Origin: Nocardioides halotolerans DSM 19273
GTDB taxonomy: Bacteria; Actinomycetota; Actinomycetes; Propionibacteriales; Nocardioidaceae
Direction of reading: 5' to 3'
NCBI RefSeq assembly: GCF_000422805.1
Contig: NZ_AUGT01000025.1
Location: 23,785 to 87,784 of the forward strand
Length of the DNA stretch: 64,000 nt
Position 1 is the first letter of the stretch. Every line of letters starts with the position of its first letter. A program made the translations under genes and the position numbers. Positions 51,068-59,801 of this stretch are shown here, one piece after another. The notes beneath the pieces are model-generated. The model was not told the origin of the DNA. It was given only the letters and a program-made list of their open reading frames with translations, and searched no databases.

Positions 51068-51709
51068 ATGACCCGTTCCGACCTGACCCACCTCTACTTC
51101 CTGCTCGACCGCAGCGGTTCGATGCAGTCGATCAAGTCCGACATCGAGGGCGGCTTCGCGGCGTTCGTCGAGGAGCAGCGGCGCGGCACCGGCGAGTGCC
51201 GGGCCACGCTGGCGCAGTTCGACGACGTCTACGAGGTCGTCTACGCCGGCCGCCCGATCGCCGACGTGCCGCCGCTGGACCTCCAGCCGCGCAACATGAC
51301 CGCGCTGCACGACGCGATGGGCCGGCTGATCACCGACGCCGGCGCGGAGCTCGCCGCGCTGCCCGAGCGCGAGCGGCCGGGCACGGTCATCGTGGCGATC
51401 ATGACGGACGGTCTCGAGAACGCCAGCAAGGAGTGGACCAGCGTGGCGATCAAGGCGCTGGTCGAGCAGCAGACGCGCGACTTCAGCTGGACATTCATGT
51501 ACATGGGCGCCGACCAGGACGCCGTCGAGGTCGGTGCCGCGCTCGGCATCGACCGGGACCTGTCCGTGACCTACTCGCGCGGGAAGTCGCGCGAGGCGAT
51601 GGGCGTGGCGTCGGCCAAGGTCGCCAAGCTGCGCGCGGCCCGCGTCGTGGCGCCGGCAGCGCCGATGGAGGCCTTCACCGACGACGAGCGCCGTTCGCTC
51701 GCCGACTGA
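51068..51709 (+). CDS. VWA domain protein
   Basis: 213 aa, ATG at 51068 with gaggaga upstream. The von Willebrand A fold has its MIDAS metal site at FLLDRSGSMQSI (D-x-S-x-S), Thr in RNMTALHDAMG, and Asp in VAIMTDGLENA. It has no signal, so it is cytoplasmic. VWA proteins of this size are linked to stress or cofactor insertion complexes, but no partner AAA ATPase lies nearby. Possibly co-transcribed with the HTH-like gene before it. Confidence 0.88.
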   Translation: MTRSDLTHLYFLLDRSGSMQSIKSDIEGGFAAFVEEQRRGTGECRATLAQFDDVYEVVYAGRPIADVPPLDLQPRNMTALHDAMGRLITDAGAELAALPERERPGTVIVAIMTDGLENASKEWTSVAIKALVEQQTRDFSWTFMYMGADQDAVEVGAALGIDRDLSVTYSRGKSREAMGVASAKVAKLRAARVVAPAAPMEAFTDDERRSLAD

Positions 51710-51722
51710 GGACTGCCCCCAC

Positions 51723-51770
51723 GAAACTGGCGCTGACCGGATGGAGTTCCTTACGGTCAGCGCCAGTTTC
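51723..51770. terminator. Bidirectional terminator hairpin
   Basis: GAAACTGGCGCTGACCG (51723-51739) and CGGTCAGCGCCAGTTTC (51754-51770) are perfect 17-bp inverted repeats with a 14-base loop, between convergent genes. The A/T-rich outer end gives a T-run at the end of the stem on both strands. Confidence 0.75.
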
Positions 51771-51793
51771 ACCGGGTACCCGGTGAAACCCGC

Positions 51794-52570
51794 CTACTTC
51801 GGTGGCATCCGGATCCCGCCGTCGACGCGGATGACCTCGGCGTTCATGTAGGAGTTCGTGAGGCACTCCACGACCATGCTCGCGAGCTCGTCCGGCACGC
51901 CCAGCCGCTTCGGGAAGAGCACGCTCTCGCCGAGCTTGGCCTTGAACGCCTCGGACTCGGGGCCCTCGCCGTAGATCGGGGTGTCGATCAGGCCCGGCGC
52001 GATCGTGTTGAGGCGGATGCCGGACGCGGACAGGTCGCGAGCCACCGGCAGGGTCATGCCGACCACGCCGCCCTTCGACGCGCTGTAGGACGCCTGGCCG
52101 ATCTGGCCGTCGAACGCCGCCACGCTGGCGAGGTTGACGATCGCGCCGCGCTGCCCGTCGGCGTCGGGCTCGTTGCGGCTCATGACCGTGGCGGCCTGGC
52201 GGACCATGTCGAAGGTGCCGATCAGGTTGATCGCGATGACCCTCGTGAACGCGTCGAGGTCGTGCGCCGACTCGATCTGGCCGTCGCGGCCGATCGTGCG
52301 CTGGGCCCAGCCGATGCCGGCGGAGTTGACGACGGCGCGCAGGGGCGCGATCTCGGCGGCGGCGTTGACGGCGGCGGTGATCTGCTCGGTGCTCGTCACG
52401 TCGACCTGCGCGAAGACGCCGTTGATCTCGGCGGCGAGGGCCTCGCCCTTGTCGGCCTGCAGGTCGGCGACCACGACGGTGGCGCCCTTCGCTGCGAGCT
52501 GACGGGCACAGGCCGCGCCGATCCCGGAGGCGGCACCGGTCACGATGGCGGTCGATCCACTGATGTCCAT
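51794..52570 (-). CDS. Short-chain dehydrogenase/reductase, 3-hydroxyacyl-CoA dehydrogenase type
   Basis: 258 aa, ATG at 52570. The SDR cofactor site is VTGAASGIGAACARQLAAKG, NAG motif in VVNSAGIGWA, and the catalytic Ser...YxxxK is SVAAFDGQIGQASYSASKGG. The Asp after the second strand (VVVADLQ) points to NAD(H). The text RGAIVNLASVAAFDGQIGQA resembles type-2 3-hydroxyacyl-CoA dehydrogenases. It lies 31 bp downstream of dapF on the same strand and could be co-transcribed. Confidence 0.92.
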   Translation of the reverse strand: MDISGSTAIVTGAASGIGAACARQLAAKGATVVVADLQADKGEALAAEINGVFAQVDVTSTEQITAAVNAAAEIAPLRAVVNSAGIGWAQRTIGRDGQIESAHDLDAFTRVIAINLIGTFDMVRQAATVMSRNEPDADGQRGAIVNLASVAAFDGQIGQASYSASKGGVVGMTLPVARDLSASGIRLNTIAPGLIDTPIYGEGPESEAFKAKLGESVLFPKRLGVPDELASMVVECLTNSYMNAEVIRVDGGIRMPPK

Positions 52571-52601
52571 GGCCGGGAGCCTAATGACGCCCGGCGCCCG
52601 C

Positions 52602-53423
52602 TCAGAGGTCGGTCTCGCCCTGGGCCACGACGACGGCGGGGCCGGTGAGCAGCACCCGGTCGTCGGCGGTCCACGTCACCGTGAGCGTGCCGCCGGGCAC
52701 GTCGACGCGGTACGCCACCTCGGCACCGTCGCGGCGCGCGCCGTCCGCGTCCGCGGCGGCGACCATCACCGCTCCGGCGCCGGTGCCGCACGACCGCGTC
52801 TCCCCGGAGCCACGCTCGTGGACGCGCATCGCGACGTGGCGCGGCCCGCGACGCACGACGAGCTCGACGTTCACGCCGTCGGGGTAGAGACCCTCGTCGT
52901 GCCCCGGCGGGTCGAGCAGCCGGCCGGCGTCGTCGAGCGAGTCGACGAAGGCGACCGCGTGGGGGTTGCCCATGTCGACGTGCCGGGCCGGCCACGTGCG
53001 CTCGTCGATGGACACCGCGGTGTCGCCGAGCAGCTTCGGCGTGCCGAGGTCGACGGTGATGAGGTCGCCCTCGACGGTCAGCGTCTTCACGCCGTCGCGG
53101 GTGTCGACCGGGATCGGTGCCGTGCCGTCGGCGAGCCCCGCGTCGACGAGGTAGCGGACGAAGAGGCGGATGCCGTTGCCGCACATCTCCGCGATCGAGC
53201 CGTCCGCGTTGCGGTAGTCCATGAACCACGCGGCGTCGGGTCCGCTCGAGCGCACGACCCGCAGCACGCCGTCGCCGCCGATGCCGGCGCGCCGGTCGCA
53301 GAGCCGGCGCACCCGCTCGGCAAAGTGCTCCTCCGAGAGCGCGCCGTGCACGGTGCCGTCGAGGTCGGGCAGGAGGACGAAGTCGTTCTCCGTGCCGTGC
53401 CCCTTGAGGAACTCGTAGGTCAT
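52602..53423 (-). CDS. dapF: Diaminopimelate epimerase
   Basis: 273 aa. It converts LL-DAP into meso-DAP for lysine and peptidoglycan. The two active-site Cys are in NADGSIAEMCGNGIRLF and GETRSCGTGAGAV, and the start KGHGTENDFVLLPD fits the family. The start codon overlaps the stop of the PPOX gene (ATGA), so both are co-translated. It belongs to the conserved hflX-dapF-miaA-miaB region. Confidence 0.97.
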   Translation of the reverse strand: MTYEFLKGHGTENDFVLLPDLDGTVHGALSEEHFAERVRRLCDRRAGIGGDGVLRVVRSSGPDAAWFMDYRNADGSIAEMCGNGIRLFVRYLVDAGLADGTAPIPVDTRDGVKTLTVEGDLITVDLGTPKLLGDTAVSIDERTWPARHVDMGNPHAVAFVDSLDDAGRLLDPPGHDEGLYPDGVNVELVVRRGPRHVAMRVHERGSGETRSCGTGAGAVMVAAADADGARRDGAEVAYRVDVPGGTLTVTWTADDRVLLTGPAVVVAQGETDL

Positions 53424-54070
53424 GAGCCGTAGAGGCCCTTGGCGTAGTGGTCGGGGCGGTAGTAGTCGTCGAGCTGCTCGATCGTCATGCCGCTCGGCTC
53501 GACCTCCTTGGCGATCACCGCCCGCCGGGGCACGTGGGCCTCGGGGTCCCAGGTCTCCGGCTTCCAGAGCCCGGATCGCAGGAACGCCTTCGCGCAGTGG
53601 AAGAAGATGTCGTCGATCTCGACGACCACCGCCAGCAGCGGACGGTGCCCCTTGACCACCATGTCGTCGAAGAACGGCGCGTCGCTGACCAGCCGGGCCC
53701 GACCGTTGATCCGCAGCGTGTCACCGCGCCCGGGGATGAAGAAGCTCAGGCCGACGTGCGGGTTGGCCAGGATGTTCTTGTAGCCGTCGGCGCGCTTGTT
53801 GCCGGGCCGCTCGGCGATCGCGATGGTGCGGTCGTCGATGACGTGCACGAGCTGCCCCGGCGGGTCGCCCTTGGGCGAGGCGTCGCAGCTGCCGTCGGCC
53901 CCGGACGTCGCGAGCACGCAGAACGGCGTCGCCGCGAGCCAGGCGCGGTCGACGTCGAGCAGCGCCGCCCGGCCCTTGTTGGCCGCGCGCTCGTGCGGGG
54001 TGCCGAGCAGCGCGACCAGCTCGTCCTCGGAGTCGATCGTCACCAGCCCTGCGGAGGTCTCGGTGCTCAC
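53420..54070 (-). CDS. Pyridoxamine-5'-phosphate-oxidase-like flavoprotein
   Basis: 216 aa from GTG at 54070. The split-barrel FMN-binding fold is suggested by RAWLAATPFCVLATSGADGS, KGDPPGQLVHVIDDRTIAIA, and NPHVGLSFFIPGRGDTLRIN. The long in-frame extension to 56332 crosses ggt and is a shadow. MSMEG_1061-type proteins of this pattern are FMN- or F420-dependent reductases with unclear substrates. Overlaps dapF by 4 bp; starts 29 bp after the ggt stop. Confidence 0.85.
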   Translation of the reverse strand: MSTETSAGLVTIDSEDELVALLGTPHERAANKGRAALLDVDRAWLAATPFCVLATSGADGSCDASPKGDPPGQLVHVIDDRTIAIAERPGNKRADGYKNILANPHVGLSFFIPGRGDTLRINGRARLVSDAPFFDDMVVKGHRPLLAVVVEIDDIFFHCAKAFLRSGLWKPETWDPEAHVPRRAVIAKEVEPSGMTIEQLDDYYRPDHYAKGLYGS

Positions 54071-54099
54071 CCCTTCAGGGTAGAGGTCCGCGCACGCGC

Positions 54100-55941
54100 C
54101 TACCTGCGCCTGACCACCGCCGCCGCTCCCCCGCCACGGCGGGTGGGCTCGGCCGCCGCGGTCAGCAGCCCGCGCGGCCCGAACTCGATCGCCGTCGCCG
54201 CCCCGATCTCGGCGGCGCTGGTGCCCGGCGCCCCCGCGGGAGCGAGGGTGTGACCGAGCAGCGCGAGCGCCGCGGCGTACTGGTCGAGGAAGGCCTGCTC
54301 GGCGCTCAGCGTCGCCTTGTTGGACGGCGCTACCCGCGGCGCAGCGATCGCCTGGGGCAGCGTCATGCCGAGGTCGAGCCGGTTGACGATGATGCCGAGG
54401 ACGGTGGTGATGATCGTCGAGCCGCCGGGCGAGCCGAGCGCGAGCACCGGCTTCTTGTCGCGCAGCACGATGGTCGGCGAGATCGAGCTGCGCGGCCGCT
54501 TGCCGGGCTCGATCCGGTTGGGGTCGGCGGGGTCGTAGACGGCGCTGAAGTCGGTCAGCTCGTTGTTGAGCAGGAAGCCGCGGCCGGGCACCACGATGCC
54601 GGACCCGCCGGTCTGCTCGATGGTGAGCGTGTACTCGACGACGTTGCCCTCGGCGTCGGCGACGGTGAGGTTCGTGGTGTTGACGCCCTCGGTGTCGGGG
54701 CCGGAGCCGCTCCGGCTGCTCGGGGTCGCGCACGACCCGTCGGAGGCGGTGACGTCGCCGGCTGCGACCGGCGGGGTGAACGCGTGCAGCGGGTCGATCC
54801 GGCAGGCGCGCTCGGCAGCGAAGGTGTCGGAGAGCAGCGTGCCGACGGGTACGCCGGACTGGTCGCCGACGTACTTCGCGCGATCGGCGAAGGCGAGGTG
54901 CGCGGCCTCGATGACGAGGTGCTGGACCTGCGCCGGCGTCATCGTCTTGAGGTCGTAGCGCTCCAGGATGTTGAGCGCCTCCCCGACGGTCGTGCCGCCG
55001 CTGCTCGACGGCGGCATGCCGTAGACGTCGAGGCCGCGGTAGCCGACGTGGGTCGGCCGGTGCTGGACGACGGCGTACTTCGCGAGGTCCTTGACGCGCA
55101 TCCGGCCACGAGGCACCGGCAGGTCGGTGTGGCGGCGCACCGGGGGCTTGCGCACCGTCCGGGCCAGCTCGCGGGCGAGGGCGCCGCGGTAGAACGCCCC
55201 CATCCCGCGCGCGGCGAGGAGGTCGTAGGTCCTGGCGAGCTGGCGGTTTCGGAAGACGCTGCCCACCTTCGGGGCCTTGCCGTGCCGCAGGAAGAGCTTG
55301 CGGGTCGAGGTGAAGGCGTTGAACCGCTCGGCGTTGTCGTCGGTCTGCTGGTGGAAGGTCTTGTCGACCTTGAAGCCGCGCCGGGCCAGCGCCGCCGCCG
55401 GGGCGAGCACGTCGGCCAGCGGCATCGAGCCCCAGCGGTCGAGCGCCGCCTGCCAGGTCGCGGGAGTGCCGGGCACGCCGACGGAGACCCCGCTGGTGAC
55501 GAGGTCGGGAGTGAACGGGTAGGGCTGCCCCGTCGCCGGGTCGACGAAGGCGTCGTGCTTCATCGCCGCCGGCGCGGTCTCGCGACCGTCGAGCGTCTTC
55601 ACCCGCTTGGTCTTCGCGTCGTAGTAGACGAAGTAGCCGCCGCCCCCGAGGCCGGAGCTGTAGGGCTCGGTGACGCCGAGGGCGGCGGCGGTGGCGACCG
55701 CGGCGTCCACGGCGTTGCCGCCGCGGCGGAGGACCTGGAGCCCGATCCGCGAGGCGTAGGGGTCGACCGAGGTGACCGCGCCGCCCCTGCCGGTGACCGT
55801 GGCCTTGCGAGGTGGCTCGTGGACCCGCTGGGCGGGCCCGGGCGGAGCGTCCTGGGCGGAGGCCGGCGCAGCGACCGGAGCCTGGAGGGTGACGAGCGTG
55901 AGCGAGGCGGCGCCGAGGACGGCGAGGGGTCCCGAGAACAT
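54100..55941 (-). CDS. ggt: Gamma-glutamyltransferase
   Basis: 613 aa, ATG at 55941. A Sec signal peptide (LAVLGAASLTLVTLQAPVAA) sends it outside, where it cleaves gamma-glutamyl bonds of glutathione-like compounds. It is an Ntn-hydrolase precursor: the new N-terminal Thr is in EGVNTTNLTVADAEGNVVEY. The large-subunit blocks (GGNAVDAAVATAAALGVTEP; SGLGGGGYFVYYD; DGRETAP) and the Gly-rich end (ALGSPGGSTIITTVLGIIVN) are complete. Length is normal. Confidence 0.96.
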   Translation of the reverse strand: MFSGPLAVLGAASLTLVTLQAPVAAPASAQDAPPGPAQRVHEPPRKATVTGRGGAVTSVDPYASRIGLQVLRRGGNAVDAAVATAAALGVTEPYSSGLGGGGYFVYYDAKTKRVKTLDGRETAPAAMKHDAFVDPATGQPYPFTPDLVTSGVSVGVPGTPATWQAALDRWGSMPLADVLAPAAALARRGFKVDKTFHQQTDDNAERFNAFTSTRKLFLRHGKAPKVGSVFRNRQLARTYDLLAARGMGAFYRGALARELARTVRKPPVRRHTDLPVPRGRMRVKDLAKYAVVQHRPTHVGYRGLDVYGMPPSSSGGTTVGEALNILERYDLKTMTPAQVQHLVIEAAHLAFADRAKYVGDQSGVPVGTLLSDTFAAERACRIDPLHAFTPPVAAGDVTASDGSCATPSSRSGSGPDTEGVNTTNLTVADAEGNVVEYTLTIEQTGGSGIVVPGRGFLLNNELTDFSAVYDPADPNRIEPGKRPRSSISPTIVLRDKKPVLALGSPGGSTIITTVLGIIVNRLDLGMTLPQAIAAPRVAPSNKATLSAEQAFLDQYAAALALLGHTLAPAGAPGTSAAEIGAATAIEFGPRGLLTAAAEPTRRGGGAAAVVRRR

Positions 55942-55959
55942 GCCAGTGGCAGTACCCGC

Positions 55960-56502
55960 TCAGCGCGGACCTCTCACCTCGAAGCGGGCCGCGATGAAGG
56001 CCTTGTTCTGGTGCACCTCGACGAGCTCGAAGTCGAAGGGCCGCGGGAACAGCGGCCGGCCGGCGCCGAGCGTCACCGGCGCGATGTAGCAGATCACCTC
56101 GTCGAGCCGGCCCGCCTCCGCGAACTGGGCGGCGAGATCGCCGCCGCCGACCACCCACACGTCCTTGCCCCCGGCGGCCGCCACGAGCTCGTCGTGCAGC
56201 GGGGCCACGTCTCCCTGCGCGAACCGGACGTCCGCCCCGTCGATGCCGGGCAGGTCGCGGTGGGTCAGGACCCACGCCGGCATCGCGTAGGGCCAGCCCT
56301 CGCCGGACTTCTCGAGGTGGGCGAGCAGCCACTCGTACGTCGTCGCACCCATGACGATCGCGCCGATGTCCTTGATGAAGTCGTCGTAGTTGAGCGGGCC
56401 CTGCTCGTCCTGCTCCTGGACGAAGAGCCAGTCGAGGCCGTCGTGCTCGTCGGCCAGGAAGCCGTCGAGGGTCATCGCGGTGTAGAAGGTGGTGCGGGCC
56501 AC
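55960..56502 (-). CDS. Dihydrofolate-reductase-like (RibD C-terminal) family protein
   Basis: 180 aa, GTG at 56502. MTLDGFLADEHDGLDWLF, GAIVMGATTYEWLL, VWVVGGGDLAAQFAEAGRLD and ICYIAPVTLGAGRPLFP are the typical run of the widespread DHFR/RibD-like family that binds NADPH. Actual substrate is unknown; these are generally not essential folate enzymes. It begins one base after the AraC-type gene, so the two form an operon. Confidence 0.9.
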   Translation of the reverse strand: MARTTFYTAMTLDGFLADEHDGLDWLFVQEQDEQGPLNYDDFIKDIGAIVMGATTYEWLLAHLEKSGEGWPYAMPAWVLTHRDLPGIDGADVRFAQGDVAPLHDELVAAAGGKDVWVVGGGDLAAQFAEAGRLDEVICYIAPVTLGAGRPLFPRPFDFELVEVHQNKAFIAARFEVRGPR

Positions 56503-56503
56503 G

Positions 56504-57472
56504 TCAGTGCCTCTTCATCCAGTTGAGCGGGTCGCCGGAGAACCCCGGCGAGTCGAGGTCCTCGCCCGCGAAGACGCCGTCCTCGGTGAGCAGCTGACGG
56601 GCCAACAGCCGGCGGCCTGCGGAGTGCGTCACGACGTGGGCGACGATCCCGCCGAGCACGAAGCTCTCCGGCGGGTCGCACAGCGCGTCCACGACCCGGT
56701 CGGCCCACGCGTCGCGGCGCTCGATGTCGCGGACCACCGCCAGCCACGCCGCGGCCGCCACCTCGTGCCGCTCGACGAGGCTCCCGACGTCGTCCGCTGC
56801 GCGGTCGGGGCGGATCTCATCGGGGTGGGTGCCCCCGGTGATCGACGCGACCCAGACCTCCTTGGTGAAGACCAGCCGCTCGAGCAGCTGGGCCACCGAG
56901 CGCTCCGGCACCTCGAACACCGTGACCTGCCGGGCCGGCAGCCGCTGCTCGCGGAACCGCTCGTCGGTGAGCTGCTTGGCGGCGTCGAGGAGCAGCCGGG
57001 TGTCGGCGACGTCGTGCTGGAGCAGCAGCGAGGTGACCCCACCGCCGCCGGTGCTCCCCCGCTCGGGCTCGGCCTCGACCCACAGCGAGAACGGCGGGTG
57101 GAAGTGGATGCCGTTGGGCGCGCTCAGCCAGTGGGCCGTGCCGCCGCCCTTCAGGACGCTCGGCGGGTGCCCGTAGGCGCGCGCGAACGCGCGGCTGAAG
57201 CCCTCGACCGACTCGTAGCCCGCTTCGAACGCCGCGTCGGTGACCGAGGCCCCCCGGCGCAGCTGCCACGCCGCGCGCTCGAGCAGGACGCGCCGCTTCA
57301 TCGCGACCGGCGGCTCCCCTGCGCTGCGGGAGAGCTGCCGGTTGAAGTGGTACGGCGAGGAGTACGCGTCTCCCGCCATGTCGTCGAGCGTGTGGTTGTC
57401 GTCGTCGAGCACCGCGTCGAGCAGCTCGCGCAGCCGGTCGCGGCCGGCGGGTGCGTCGGTCTCCTCGCTCAC
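56504..57472 (-). CDS. AraC-family regulator with C-terminal DinB-like domain
   Basis: 322 aa, GTG at 57472. The first ~105 residues are an AraC DNA-binding domain with two HTH units (SSPYHFNRQLSRSAGEPPVA; VTDAAFEAGYESVEGFSRAF). The second half (LLLDAAKQLTDERFREQRLP; HPDEIRPDRAADDVGSLVER; VAHVVTHSAGRRLLA with His residues) resembles the helical bundle of DinB/ABATE-like proteins. It probably regulates itself and the DHFR-like gene directly behind it. Confidence 0.85.
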   Translation of the reverse strand: MSEETDAPAGRDRLRELLDAVLDDDNHTLDDMAGDAYSSPYHFNRQLSRSAGEPPVAMKRRVLLERAAWQLRRGASVTDAAFEAGYESVEGFSRAFARAYGHPPSVLKGGGTAHWLSAPNGIHFHPPFSLWVEAEPERGSTGGGGVTSLLLQHDVADTRLLLDAAKQLTDERFREQRLPARQVTVFEVPERSVAQLLERLVFTKEVWVASITGGTHPDEIRPDRAADDVGSLVERHEVAAAAWLAVVRDIERRDAWADRVVDALCDPPESFVLGGIVAHVVTHSAGRRLLARQLLTEDGVFAGEDLDSPGFSGDPLNWMKRH

Positions 57473-57535
57473 GCGCCCAGTCTGGACCGGATCGTGGGCC
57501 GGCGGCCCGACCGTTCTTGCTCGCGTCGCTGCTGC

Positions 57536-58468
57536 TCAGACCTCGTCGACCGCGGCCAGCGCCTTGGTGAGCAGGTCCGGGTCGTCGTGGCGGATCCAGA
57601 CGATGCGCGGGTCCTTGCGGAACCACGAGTCCTGGCGGCGGGCGAAGCGCCGGGTCGCCTGGGCCGTGCGATCGCGGGCCTCCTGCTCGGTGAGCTCGCC
57701 GCGGAGATGGGCCACGACCTCGCGGTAGCCGATGGCGCGGGGAGCCGTTCGGCCCTCGGCGAGGCCGCGGCCGAGGAGGTGCCGGACCTCGTCGACGAAG
57801 CCGCTCGCGAACATCGCGTCGACGCGCGCCGCGATGCGCTCGTCGAGCGTCTCGCGGTCGATGTCGACGCCGATCTGGACGGTCCGTGGGTCGGCGTACT
57901 CGAGGACCGGGAGGCTCGCGGCGTAGGGGCGGCCGGTCAGCTCGCCGACCTCGAGTGCGCGGACGATGCGGCGCCCGTTGTCGGGGAGGATCCGCTCCGC
58001 GGCGTCGGGGTCGCGCTCGCGCAGCACGCCGTGGAGGCGGTGCGACCCGTGGGTCTCGAGCTCGCGCTGCCACCGCGCGCGGACCGCGTCGTCGGTGCCC
58101 GGGAACTCGAACCGGTCGAGGATCGCGCGGGTGTAGAGCGCGGAGCCGCCGACGAGCACCGGCGTCCTGCGCCGCGCGCGGAGCCGGTCGATCACGTCGC
58201 GCGCCCAGCGCTGGAACTCCGCCACCGTGGCCGGCTCGCGGACGGTGAGGGTGTCGAGGAGGTGGTGCGGGATGCCGCGGCGCTCGGCCTCGGGGAGCTT
58301 GGCGGTGCCGACGTCCATGCCCTGGTAGACCTGCATCGCGTCGGTGTTGACGACCTCCCCGTGGAGCCGCTCGGCGAGGTCGAGCGAGAGGCCGGTCTTG
58401 CCCGAGGCGGTGGCGCCGACGACGGCCACGATGGGCGGGTCCGCGCCCGTGGTGTCACCCCCTGCCAT
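57536..58468 (-). CDS. miaA: tRNA dimethylallyltransferase
   Basis: 310 aa. It transfers a dimethylallyl group to A37 of tRNAs that read UNN codons; miaB at 61044 then adds the methylthio group. P-loop VVGATASGKTGLSLDLAERL, substrate Asp in VVNTDAMQVYQGMDVGTAK, and RAIGYREVVAHLRGELTEQE followed by the basic RRFARRQDSWFRKDPRIVW are in place. Start chosen at the GTG/ATG at 58468 upstream of the P-loop. Between miaA and miaB are six lineage-specific genes. Confidence 0.97.
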   Translation of the reverse strand: MAGGDTTGADPPIVAVVGATASGKTGLSLDLAERLHGEVVNTDAMQVYQGMDVGTAKLPEAERRGIPHHLLDTLTVREPATVAEFQRWARDVIDRLRARRRTPVLVGGSALYTRAILDRFEFPGTDDAVRARWQRELETHGSHRLHGVLRERDPDAAERILPDNGRRIVRALEVGELTGRPYAASLPVLEYADPRTVQIGVDIDRETLDERIAARVDAMFASGFVDEVRHLLGRGLAEGRTAPRAIGYREVVAHLRGELTEQEARDRTAQATRRFARRQDSWFRKDPRIVWIRHDDPDLLTKALAAVDEV

Positions 58469-58528
58469 GTGGCTAGTCTGGCGAACGCCGCGGGATCATC
58501 GGGACCCCGCTCGAGCACAGGAGTGCGC

Positions 58529-58744
58529 ATGGGCTTCCTCGATGACGCGAAGGACAAGCTGCACCAGGCCAAGGACAAGGTCGAGGGGCTGGTCGACGGC
58601 CACGAGGACAAGGTGGCCGACGGCGTCGACAAGGTCGCCGAGGTGGTCGACGACAAGACCGGCGGCAAGCACACCGACAAGATCGAGTCCGCGGCCGAGC
58701 GCGCCAAGGACGCGCTCGGCGCCGACGGCTCCACCTCGGCCTGA
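58529..58744 (+). CDS. Small MT0933-type antitoxin-like protein
   Basis: 71 aa, ATG at 58529 with a purine-rich site (caggag). MGFLDDAKDKLHQAKDKVEG and the following HEDKVADGVDKVAEVVDDKT, an amphipathic repeated helix, resemble the MT0933/Rv0909 antitoxin family (also CsbD-like). No toxin gene is next to it, so antitoxin function is doubtful; a stress-related small protein is equally possible. Divergent from miaA by 60 bp. Confidence 0.7.
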   Translation: MGFLDDAKDKLHQAKDKVEGLVDGHEDKVADGVDKVAEVVDDKTGGKHTDKIESAAERAKDALGADGSTSA

Positions 58745-58763
58745 TCCGGGGTACCTGCAGCAC

Positions 58764-59018
58764 GTGACCTCCAGCGACCAGCCCCAGCCTCCCGGCAGCC
58801 AGCCTCCCGGCAGCCAGCCTCCCGGCAGCCCCCTGCGCGACGACCAGCCGGACGGGCCGCTCCGGCCGACCGACGACGAAGGCGCCCTCCCGGACCCCGA
58901 CGACGGCGCTCCTGCGGGATCGGTGCCGCCGGTCCACGAGGAGCCTGGGCAGTCCGAGGCCGAGGCCGCGGTGCAGGAGGAGAACGCCGAGACCTCGCTC
59001 GACCAGCCGTCTTCGTGA
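58764..59018 (+). CDS. Small acidic disordered protein with PPGSQ repeats
   Basis: 84 aa, GTG at 58764. It is dominated by Pro, Asp, Glu and Gln; near the start the unit PPGSQ occurs three times in tandem, encoded by 15-bp repeats (around 58787-58831). No fold is expected. Its stop overlaps the NUDIX start (GTGA), which makes co-translation likely and supports it as a real gene. Confidence 0.5.
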   Translation: MTSSDQPQPPGSQPPGSQPPGSPLRDDQPDGPLRPTDDEGALPDPDDGAPAGSVPPVHEEPGQSEAEAAVQEENAETSLDQPSS

Positions 59019-59509
59019 CGCCGAAGTCCATCGACGAGCGGTTCGTCGTCGTGCCGGCGGCGTACGTGTTCCTGCTCCGCGACGGCGTCGGCGGGCCGGA
59101 GGTGCTGCTCCAGCTGCGGCGCAACACGGGGTTCATGGACGACCACTGGGCGGCCGCGGCCGCCGGTCACGTCGAGAAGGGCGAGACGGCGTACGACGCG
59201 GCTCGGCGCGAGGCGCGCGAGGAGATCGGGGTCGACGACCTCGCGCTCTCGTTCGTGACCTCGATGCAGCGCACCCGCGGCGGCGAGCCGATCGACGAGC
59301 GGATCGACTTCTTCTTCACCGCGCGCTCGTGGTCGGGCACGCCGCGCATCGTGGAGCCCGAGAAGAGCGGCGGGCTCGAGTGGTTCGCGCTGACCGCGCT
59401 GCCAGATCCGGTGGTGCCGCACGAGCTCCAGGTGCTGAGAGGCATCATCGGTGGCGACGTGGCGGCGTACACGACCTACGGCTTCGAACGGGAAGAGACC
59501 CATGAGTGA
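59015..59509 (+). CDS. NUDIX hydrolase
   Basis: 164 aa, GTG at 59015. The Nudix box GHVEKGETAYDAARREAREE followed by IGV fits G-x5-E-x7-RE-U-x-EE-x-G-U. These enzymes hydrolyse nucleoside diphosphates linked to other groups, often as house-cleaning. The region AAYVFLLRDGVGGPEVLLQL before the box and ERIDFFFTARSWSG after it are usual. Coupled by overlap to the disordered protein gene before it and to the acidic protein gene after it. Confidence 0.92.
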   Translation: MTPKSIDERFVVVPAAYVFLLRDGVGGPEVLLQLRRNTGFMDDHWAAAAAGHVEKGETAYDAARREAREEIGVDDLALSFVTSMQRTRGGEPIDERIDFFFTARSWSGTPRIVEPEKSGGLEWFALTALPDPVVPHELQVLRGIIGGDVAAYTTYGFEREETHE

Positions 59510-59783
59510 CGAGCAACCCACCCAGACCGGCGACCTGGGCGACCAGCCCGAGCCGCAGATCGAGCCCGGCGAGGAGAACCCCGGCGGCGTCGACGCCGTG
59601 CCCGAGGAGGACGACGACGTCGTCCCGGCCGACCTCGGCCCCGACACCAACCCCGCCGTCGAGGAGACCCCCGACCCTCTCAAGCGGGTGCTGGAGGGCG
59701 GCGAGGACACCGACACTGAGGCGACCGAGTCGGAGGGCGGCGAGCACGAGGGCTCCTCCGGCGACGAGGAGTCGCCCGCCTGA
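59502..59783 (+). CDS. Small acidic disordered protein
   Basis: 93 aa, ATG at 59502, overlapping the NUDIX gene by 8 bp. Nearly half of the residues are Asp, Glu, Gly or Pro (DAVPEEDDDVVPADLGPDTN). No motif. Such proteins are common between miaA and miaB in related genomes in my experience of gene style only; function unknown. Confidence 0.5.
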   Translation: MSDEQPTQTGDLGDQPEPQIEPGEENPGGVDAVPEEDDDVVPADLGPDTNPAVEETPDPLKRVLEGGEDTDTEATESEGGEHEGSSGDEESPA

Positions 59784-59801
59784 GATGGGTACCGCTCCGG
59801 C

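Noticed and set aside
53420..56332. One long minus-strand frame covering PPOX and ggt
   Set aside because: Only the segment from the GTG at 54070 reads as a PPOX protein; the rest is a shifted-frame shadow of ggt and the DHFR-like gene.
58787..58831. 15-bp tandem repeats as a CRISPR array
   Set aside because: Repeats are directly adjacent without spacers and encode PPGSQ in a disordered protein; no cas genes are present.
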